A program made the translations under genes and the position numbers. The notes under the pieces were generated by a model that was given only the letters and a program-made list of their open reading frames with translations, searched no databases and was not told where the DNA came from. A DNA stretch of 64,000 nucleotides, taken from contig JAITYX010000127.1 of the NCBI GenBank assembly GCA_021018815.1, positions 558,001-622,000 on the forward strand, written 5' to 3'. Positions 57,065 through 64,000 of the stretch are shown piece by piece. Source of the DNA: Talinum fruticosum. Taxonomy: Eukaryota > Streptophyta > Magnoliopsida > Caryophyllales > Talinaceae. The number at the start of each line of letters is the position of its first letter. Within the stretch, counting starts at the first letter, position 1.

Positions 57065-58591
57065 TGAAGACTCAAACACCGATCTATATCTTTCCGAGTC
57101 ATGTAAAAGGAATCAGGTATAACGATGTCATTCATATAGTGTTTTGATTCCAAGGCATTCTCCGTGTCTTAGAAACTTACTTGAGTGAAATAGTATCTTT
57201 CTACGCGTTTCGGCCTTCACTTATCTATTTAATCGCTTTTTAGTTAGTGACTCGAAAACCGGTTCTTTATTCTCGAGTCCACTCTCACTCGTAATCCGAC
57301 TTGTGATTATTTACTCTATTGTTTGCAAAGTCAGCATTCGTAGTTCTTTTCGTGCTTAGTCTACATCAAGTATTTCCCACTCGATATTCGTTATGGAACT
57401 TGATTCTTTGCTTCGATTAAGTCATACGGAATTCCGAGTATCATGGATATTAGACTCGTAAAGTTCCATTTCTTCTCTAACTCGGATAATCTGTTGGTTA
57501 ATTATCATGATTATATTATTATCCGTGTCTAACCTTGGACCAAAGTATTTTATACTTTGAGAACCGAAGATGTTTTACTTTTGTAGGTTATTCAATCGAG
57601 GATATCTTTTCAAACTACAAAAGTAGACGGCTTGTAACGTCAAATCACCAGCAGATATAGCTTTTCAACCTTCCTCGCTCCGAGTCCCGTAAGATTGTGT
57701 CGAAGCCGTCCGCTTCCATATCCGAAAACCGGAAGGTCAAGCTTAACGATGGTTTTCACCACACTTTTCAAGACACAACCGATGGTTTTGGGACTTCCAA
57801 GAGAGTTGAACCGTTCTCCAACGTCCATATTTCAACGGATACTTTCCGAGTGACTCGGAAAGCCCTTATCAACGGTCACAGAGGACTCTCGGTCAGCAGA
57901 TGAAGATAACGGCTACTCTGCCTGGTTATCTATAAATAGAAGCCACTTCACAAGACTTGAAGATAGCTGAACATATTGTCAATACACCAACTTGATCAAA
58001 GTTATTAGTATTTACCTTCAATCTTCAACTTACAACTCCCACTCGTAATTCATTACTTTCGAGTTGTAAGGTCTTGTACTCGACTACAAACACTTCTTAC
58101 ATTCTTTGTAAGGTCCCTTGACTAAGCCGTAAGGGTTAACTCAGCTTAGTTGTCCCTAGCTGTAAGGGTTATCTCAGCTAGGAAGTACTAGATCGGATAA
58201 GGGAATTTCGAGTCTAGGAAAACTTGTATAGAGTTGTCTAAGGGAGCAACTCGAGTTCGGTCAAGTTCACGGTATTTTGTGGACTCAAAATAGTGGATTT
58301 GACTTCGTGTCTAGATTGACACGGGCCGTGGTTTTCTGCCCTGGGAGGGTTTCCACGTAAAATCTCTCGTGTTCACTTTCTCGAGTTCATTCTAGATTCG
58401 GACATCCCCGCTGAACGTGTTTACTCCGATTCATTACATTCCGAGTCCATTATTTTCCGACTCCTTGCTTAGACTCGGAATCTGTCTTTGTCTCTTCTCT
58501 CGTCAAAAAGGTGTGCGCTTTTAGAAAGAATTTTTCATCACCCTATTCACCCCCTCTAGGGTGACTCTAACTCTCCCCGAGCAAACCTTCA
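57065..58591 (+). repeat. 3' LTR of the SIRE-like element
   Basis: Same length as the 5' LTR and closely similar. Many of the differences are one-base gains and losses at TCCGAG/TCTCGAG or neighbouring CG sites, for example GGTTCTTTATTCTCGAG here against GGTTCTTTATTCCGAG in the 5' LTR. Confidence 0.9.
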
Positions 58592-58989
58592 CGATGGAAT
58601 CGATCAGTCACTGATTCCATCGCTAATTGTAATTTTCAAATTTTTTTATAAATGTTTTTTTATTAAGGACGGAATTAGTCCTCGCTAATTCAAAATTTTT
58701 AAAATTTAAAATTGCCGCCAATTTTAATTTGAAAAATACAAAATTTTTTAAATTTAAATTAGCTACCGAATTTGTCCATCACTAATTCCGTAGTTAATTC
58801 AAAATTTTCAAAATTAAATTTACCGCCTATTTTAATTTTTCAAATATACAAAAATTTTAAGTTGGAGGATTATTAAATTTTCTTCAATTTTGAAAATTTT
58901 CAAATTTTTAACTAGCGACGGACTAATTCCGTCGCCAACTCTGTCGCTACGTACATTTTTTTAAATAGCAAGTGACTCGCGTAACCTCG

Positions 58990-59345
58990 ATTTAAGCGAC
59001 GACAAACAAAACATAAGGAGAGAGAGATTGAGAATTAGAGAGAAGTGAGAGTGTGAGAGAGCATGAGGATGAAGACCTTTCCCCTGTGACCGCCGCCACC
59101 GCCACCGCCACTGCCACTTCCGTGCACACCACCAACTTACTACCTTTAACCTCTTGTGGGTATGCTTTCTCCATCCTCCCTCATTATTGGTTGTATTTAG
59201 AGTTTACTTTGTTTATCATAAATTTTGATAGTTTAGAGAATTTGATGTAATTTATTTTGATAGCCATGCTTGGAATGAAAATGAGGTAGAAGGTGAAAAT
59301 AATGAGGAAGAGGAAGAAGAAGAGGAAAAGGAAGTGAATCCCTAA
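58990..59345 (+). pseudogene. Exon pair inside the CACTA element, acidic C-terminal tail
   Basis: Open stretch from 59032 to 59159 without an in-frame ATG (REHEDEDLSPVTAATATATA). It meets a GTATGC donor at 59160, a 104-base T-rich intron ending TTTTGATAG (59263) and a second exon. The frame continues across the junction as HAWNENEVEGENNEEEEEEE and ends in TAA at 59343-59345. Copy 1 (minus, 44330-44045) has the same exon-intron-exon layout with a stop in its first exon. It may be the remaining 3' end of the ancestral CACTA gene or a captured host exon; no domain was identified. Confidence 0.45.
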
Positions 59346-59865
59346 TTGATGATGAGCATAACTTGTGTTTGTAAACAATATAATACACTTTTCTTTTTTT
59401 TCCAATTAGTTTTTATGGTGGTTGGTGAATTGAAGTTGGATTATTTATGACTTTTGTGCTTGTATATGATTTTAGTGTTTGAATTAAAGTTGAATTTGAT
59501 GTCGCTATGCTACCCGATATTTGGATTTGTATTTCGTTCTAGATTTTTGTATTAAGCACTTGAAAACATGGAAAATTATTTATTTTTTAAAAATTGGTGC
59601 TGATTTAGCGATGGAATAGGAAATTGTAAATTAGCGATGGAATTGATCTGTTCCATCGCTGAATCAGCTGACAATTGTCGGTTCAGCGCTAATTTCGGTG
59701 ATGAAATTTCTTGTTCCGTCGTTAACATCTGCGATGGAATTGACAATTCCGTCGCTGATTTTGCTAGCTACGGAATAAAATTTCATCGCTAATTGTGAAA
59801 TTCCGTCACTAATTGACATTTTTCATCACATTGTTTCGTCGGTATATAGCGATTTTATAGTAGTG

Positions 59866-60260
59866 TATGTATAATATTAATCGTGAAATGATGTAAAGGT
59901 GAATAAGTAACATAACAAATAATAATAATAACCTTCATTAATAATTTAAGGCTTTAAGAGTCATTTATTGCCTCAAAGTCTAATAGTCCTCCATAACTTA
60001 AAGGCTTTAAGAGCCATTTATTACATAAGGCTTTATTAGCCATGCATAACTTAGGGATTTAAGAGTTATTACATAGAGTCCGAAGATACATTATGAAAAT
60101 CTACTACAACTATTGTCATACACGCTAATCATCTTCTCAAAAAAGTTAATCCCACCCAAATCTTGTATAAGTAAAACTTGAAGAGCTAGTATCCGATTCA
60201 AAAGGACTTGTATCTTGGCCATATCTCCTATATTGTTTAGTTAATGTATAACCACCACCA
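59866..60260. repeat. Short degenerate tandem repeat, AAGGCTTTAAGAGTCATTTATT
   Basis: Three to four copies of AAGGCTTTAAGAGCCATTTA-like units between about 59948 and 60075. The remainder shows no gene. The left flank resumes the sequence interrupted at 47615. Confidence 0.5.
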
Positions 60261-60261
60261 G

Positions 60262-61140
60262 CTAGATCTCCCTGAAGCTAAGCACGATATGATGAATCCA
60301 TTCTCTTGTCAATAAGAGTGGGGAGGACGGAAATGGGATTCCTTCCATGCTAGATTGAATGAAGGTCTTGGAAATTTGAGCCAACGCTGGCTTTGTTGTG
60401 ACATTTCTTGGTAGGCAAGCTGGAGCATCATTTGGCGATGCCAAACTTGGCGAAGTACTCTCCAAGAATAATAAAACGTGATATACTTCAAGGCCGATAA
60501 GACTACTCCATTATATGGCCCAATGGTGATGATAACCTCACTCACATTTAGATGAGCACCGAGTCATTCACCATCTTCCATGTCAAACACTCACTGCCAA
60601 AAACCCGATGATTTAATAGCCAAAAGTTTTTGAGACCTCCTTCTACCAAAAAATGTTTTGGAAGATATGGAGTTTGGGGGGGTTCACTAATTTAAACTTT
60701 TCACTAAGCCACATATACACCAATAAGGGGCAACCCTTCAGGAAAAAGTTTTCCCTTACACATGCATCCAACCCAAGCAAAGTCTCTCCCAATACAATAG
60801 GACCTAACCTTCCTCCTCTCCTAAGAGGAACAACCAAACTCGGATATCTCAAACTACACATCCCAACTTTTTCGTAAACAATAAGATCCCAATGATCAAT
60901 AATAGACATGCATTTTCCCTAACTTCTTTATATTCTATCTCATAGGAACTCCTACGAGATAGGCATAAATCCTTCAAGAACATTATGTAACATAATAGCA
61001 TTTTCATATATGTAGTTCCCATAAAAATTCCTAGGAACCCCAAGTATCCCTGCCAACTCCCTTATCTATCCATGATAGCCCCATGGACAATCAAAGGATT
61101 GTTAGAGTTCAACCCTATCATCATCTCAATTTCTTCCACT
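60262..61140 (-). pseudogene. Degenerate plant gene, possibly plant mobile domain/DUF7745-like
   Basis: Minus strand gives open pieces 60909-60643 (KVGMCSLRYPSLVVPLRRGG, then GETLLGLDACVRE and CPLLVYMWLSEKF) and 60545-60309 (EVIITIGPYNGVVLSALKY), with an upstream block ELAGILGVPRNFYGNY near 61040. The pattern of a GETLLGL helix followed by a CxLLxxWL block recalls plant mobile domain and DUF7745 proteins, which are often carried by transposons, but I cannot confirm it. Frameshifts separate the pieces, so it is not expressed as one protein. Full start and end were not found. Confidence 0.4.
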
Positions 61141-61913
61141 AAGGGTCACATTTCTTGTTCCCAAATCTAAAACAATGTCTTATGCATCCCAATACGGTAT
61201 ATAAGAATGAATAAGAGACCAATTAATGCTAACACTTAACATAGATTTCATGTTTTCAATAAAACAACAAAAATAGACATTGAGATCCTCTTATACCTGA
61301 AAGAGTTCATCATCTCCTTTAGCCTTCGCTTAAATTGATTATAAACATCATTCCCAAGATCCATTTCTCAAAGAGTTCTTTTAGAATGAAATAAGAGGAA
61401 AAATAAGCGAGATGATATTTCTTTGGTGCGTCTCATTACGAAGACATGAGCACCTAATTTATAAGCAAAGGAAACCTTTGTATACTCTTCAATTCATTTT
61501 GCAATTTCACACGTTGCCAAAAAAAAACTTCATTTGTCCACTACATAAAACTTCATTTGTAACGCACTCCTTTATCTGTCATACAAAAGCAAGTGAAGCA
61601 CTCTTTTATCTAGCGTACAAATGCATGCTACTCACCTCTTTATCCATTGTAAAAATACCCTTGTACCTACCGAAGAAATACATGTGAAATATCCTCTTAT
61701 TTGTCATGTGACTATACGTATCGTGCCTGTTATATTGACGCATTTCCTTTTTAAGATGCCTGGCCAAATATTTTGCAAAAAATAGAGCGCTAATCAAACT
61801 CACCTTGAACTCGTTACAAAGTTAAGTACCGATCTCTCGAATATTTTTTTGCATCCAAGTGCCTTAATTTTCAAAACTGAATTTTATGATTTCACTATCA
61901 TCATGGACATTTG
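61141..61913. other. No gene recognised
   Basis: AT-rich sequence with short frames on both strands and no recognisable motif. It could be upstream sequence of the degenerate gene at 60262-61140. Confidence 0.5.
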
Positions 61914-62215
61914 TTGACTCCGAGCCAAACATAATCCAAAATTATTTTGACCCCGAGTCGTATTTGATTTACGCAGAGTTATTTTTAACCCTAAGTCAAA
62001 CGTAATCCACGATTATATTTTTGGCCCCGAGTCATATTTAATTAACCAGAGTTATTTTTGACCCCGAGTCAAACATAATTTAGGATTATATTTTTGACCC
62101 TGAGTCATATTTTATTAACCCGGAGTTATTTTTGACCCCGAGTCAAAATGTAACCCGGAGTTATTTTTGACCATGAGTCGTGTTTGATCAACTTGGAGTT
62201 ATTTTGTGACCCCGA
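61914..62215. repeat. 36-37-bp tandem repeat array
   Basis: About eight monomers of 36-37 bp, each ending TTTTTGACCCCGAGTC-like. Alternate monomers resemble each other more closely (CAAACATAATCCAGGATTATA versus CATATTTAATTAACCCGGAGTTA), so the array has a dimer period of about 73 bp. Outside any recognised transposon. Confidence 0.8.
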
Positions 62216-62221
62216 ATTATA

Positions 62222-62640
62222 CCTAATCGGTTTAGAGTTATCTTAACCTCATTTATCCAATCCGAATGCATGTTGCAACATTAAATAATTTGATTCAGTC
62301 ACATTGTTTCTTTCTTTATCTAAATTTAATTAGTGAGTTAAAATTTGTGATCATCACTATTTTCAAAGGTCAATCAACGAGGGTTAATCTCTAGACACCA
62401 AATTTTGACTCTTATATATTTAAAATTTTTATGATTAACATTAATTTTTTAAATAAAAAAATATACCAAGCATATAAAAATAACAATTAAATTGTAACCA
62501 AAAAAAGCCCAAAGGTCCAACATACACCATTAAAAAAAAGGGAAAGAAATATTAAAAGTTAAAAAAAATAAAAAATTCAGGGGACATGGTCTGTAGCCTG
62601 CAGGCTATGCCCCACCCAAAAGGAAAGGGAAAAAGAACTA
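62222..62640. other. AT-rich spacer with a 14-bp palindrome
   Basis: No gene. TAGCCTGCAGGCTA (62594-62607) is a perfect palindrome just before the LINE coding region and may lie in its 5' leader. Confidence 0.5.
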
Positions 62641-62671
62641 TAAGAGTATGAGAAAACAAAAATAAAAATAA

Positions 62672-63475
62672 ATGAGATATATTGTCATAGTGCTTGGGTG
62701 GTATGTTTTCGCATTTCCTACTACCGAGGATATGAGTCTAGTTTTGAGAGGAGGCCCTTGGAAGATAGGAGGCAAATCCCTCTTACTTAAACCTTGGACT
62801 ACGGAATTTAAGTTTGACCAAGCTCTTGCTACAAAGGTGCCGAGTGTGGGTTAAATTTCCAAATCTAGATTTGCATCTCCGGTCGAGTGAATGGTTTGAG
62901 TAAGTTGGCCGATGCTGTGGGCTGTCCACTTTATGCGGATAAGTGTACTACTACAAAATTAAGGATTTCCTATGCTCGGGTTCTGGTCGAAGTTGATGTA
63001 TCGAAATCTTTGCCACATTCCATTCCGAGTGCATGATCCAGACAGGAAGTGCTTTATGCAGGAAGTCCATTACGAATGGGTCCCTTTTATTGCCATAAAT
63101 GCAAGCGACTGGGACATGAAGAGGCTGAGTGTGTGCAACAAACGAAACAAGTATGGGTACCAAAGCGAAGTCTACTACGGCACGAGAGTACAATGGACAT
63201 TCCTGTCGAACTCCTGAAGAAGTTGCCTATGAGGCTACAGCTGGAGATAATCTGTAGTCGATACCTACTGTGGTAAATATAGGAGACCCAGTTAGAAGAA
63301 AAAAACCCAAAATGCTCCACCTAAACGAGTCACTACAAGACAGGAAGTCATGCCATTGCAAAATGCTTTCGAGTGCATTACGAGAGATTCGAGCTGAAGG
63401 TAATGAAGGAGGGCCGATAATGAATAAGAATGACAAGGCCGGGAGTATGGGCGGGGCTATAGGCCAATTCCGGAT
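62672..63475 (+). pseudogene. LINE ORF1 (DUF4283 and CCHC), broken
   Basis: 62672-62854 encodes GWYVFAFPTTEDMSLVLRGG and PWKIGGKSLLLKPW, the hallmark of the DUF4283 RNA-binding region of plant LINE ORF1. Frames then shift: RVHDPDRKCFMQEVHYEWVP and FYCHKCKRLGHEEAEC follow, the latter a CX2CX4HX4C knuckle (about 63090-63135). Upstream residues of DUF4283 are missing or out of frame, so the 5' end may be truncated. ORF1 protein binds element RNA. Confidence 0.75.
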
Positions 63476-64000
63476 ATGAAGATATATTGCTGGAATGTTA
63501 GAGGTCTTAATGACCCGAATAAACGATCGAAATAAGGAGAACCATCCGAAAGCAAAGCCGGTTGTGTTTGGTTTGATAGAAACACATGTGAAGGAGATGG
63601 TTGCAAAAAGCCTATAGCACACAAGATGTTCCCCCATTACAATTTTGTGGCAAACTATAGCCATCATTATAATGGTAGAATTTGGATGTTCTGGTCTCCA
63701 AATGTGCAGATTGACTACGATAAAGGTTAGTAGCCAATTGATTCATTGTAGAGTGGATGAGTCTAATGGTTTTACAAGTTTTATTACCTTAGTATATGCG
63801 AGTAAATTCCGGCAGTTTGAGGCAGGTCCTATGGGCAGATGTTGATAGCCTTGCAGCTTCTATTACCTCTCCTTGGATACTACTTGGTGATTTTAATATG
63901 GTCCTATCTCGAGCTGAAAGAATGTTAGAAACAAATGCCAACTAAAGTGAAATCGATGATTTCTTTAACCGCATTGCTAAGAACTCCTTGAGTGATGCTC
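63476..64000 (+). pseudogene. LINE ORF2 endonuclease domain, broken, runs off the window
   Basis: ATG 63476 opens MKIYCWNVRGLNDPNKRSK, with the catalytic Asn of APE-type endonucleases (CWNVRGLN), then a stop. A shifted frame gives LIETHVKEMV with the catalytic Glu, then YNGRIWMFWSPN, and near 63880 LLGDFNMVLSRAER with the Asp/Asn pair. Catalytic residues visible in the window are kept although the frame is broken at least three times. The endonuclease nicks target DNA for target-primed reverse transcription. Confidence 0.75.

Larger units (their letters stand above)
47845..58591 (+). mobile_element. Full-length SIRE-like Copia retrotransposon
   Basis: 10,747 bp, perfect 5-bp duplication CGATG (47840-47844; 58592-58596). 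Two LTRs of 1527 bp each, PBS, gag with coiled coil, Copia-order pol (protease, integrase, RT, RNase H), a TATA-led ORF3 and a polypurine tract. Very similar LTRs imply a recent insertion, yet gag and pol are broken at many places by 1-2-base indels. The Copia order, 10-kb length, long gag and post-pol ORF identify the SIRE/Maximus lineage. Confidence 0.9.
47616..59865 (+). mobile_element. CACTA element (copy 2), split by a SIRE-like retrotransposon
   Basis: Left end CACTAGCACAAAAACGTTATA (47616) and right end, inverted, CACTACTATAAAATCGCTATA (59865). Perfect TAT duplication (47613-47615; 59866-59868). Without the 10.7-kb insertion the element is about 1.5 kb (47616-47844 plus 58592-59865), the same size class as copy 1 and in opposite orientation. 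Subterminal repeats of AGCGACGGAATT occur at both ends. Confidence 0.9.
62640..64000 (+). mobile_element. L1-type LINE, 5' part, continues past the window
   Basis: ORF1-like gag with DUF4283-type and CCHC zinc finger parts, then an apurinic endonuclease opening ORF2. Reverse transcriptase would lie beyond 64000. Frameshifts show it is a dead copy. The start is not defined; no promoter or target duplication was found. Confidence 0.75.

Noticed and set aside
63227..63667. 146-codon minus-strand frame
   Set aside because: Antisense to LINE ORF1/ORF2, where the sense strand has clear zinc-knuckle and endonuclease motifs.

Overview
The window is repeat-dominated nuclear DNA of a seed plant. It holds SIRE-type Copia and Tat-type Ty3/gypsy LTR retrotransposons, CACTA DNA transposons with CGTCG-rich subterminal repeats, a small MITE and a DUF4283-type L1 LINE. 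No intact host gene, tRNA or rRNA gene was recognised. The species cannot be read from the sequence. Nearly every coding stretch is a broken transposon gene; the only cellular-looking one is a degenerate reverse-strand fragment near 60.3-61.1 kb.

Layout. 1-1633: reverse-oriented LTR whose left end is outside the window. 1634-3060: unclassified, LTR-like. 3220-6220 plus 13614-13648: decayed reverse-strand SIRE-like Copia element (end of pol, then an extra ORF3), split by a complete 7.4-kb element at 6221-13613 that has 3-kb LTRs and only a gag (TSD AAAAT). 13649-14892: forward SIRE LTR piece. 14893-15126 and 24223-26086: one reverse-strand Tat gypsy pol split by a CACTA element (15127-24219). 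That CACTA element itself holds a 5.06-kb non-autonomous LTR retrotransposon (17296-22355, TSD TATAT), which landed in a TA microsatellite between two long hairpins. 26087-30000: CACTA fragment, SIRE LTR piece, forward gypsy pol, SIRE LTR piece. 30001-32752: unclassified AT-rich DNA. 32753-35030: reverse solo LTR of the 17296 family (TSD CCTAA). 35036-46523: forward Tat-like gypsy element with two gag-like regions; its integrase is split by a CACTA element (43562-45005) and a MITE (45010-45729). 47616-59865: second CACTA element of that family, split by a full-length SIRE-like Copia element (47845-58591, TSD CGATG). 59866-62640: short repeats, the degenerate cellular-like gene and a 36-bp tandem array. 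62640-64000: 5' part of a LINE that runs off the window.

The elements do not form a pathway; their relation is one of insertion order. Six insertions have terminal structure plus target-site duplications (one of the six duplications has a mismatch), so relative ages can be read. The most notable signals are: a third ORF with its own upstream TATA box in two diverged SIRE-like copies; a gypsy element with a second gag-like region between protease and G-patch; a gag-only element with very long LTRs; twin 500-bp hairpins in one CACTA element; and frame breaks and LTR differences that cluster at TCCGAG/TCTCGAG sites, which may be consensus errors rather than mutations.
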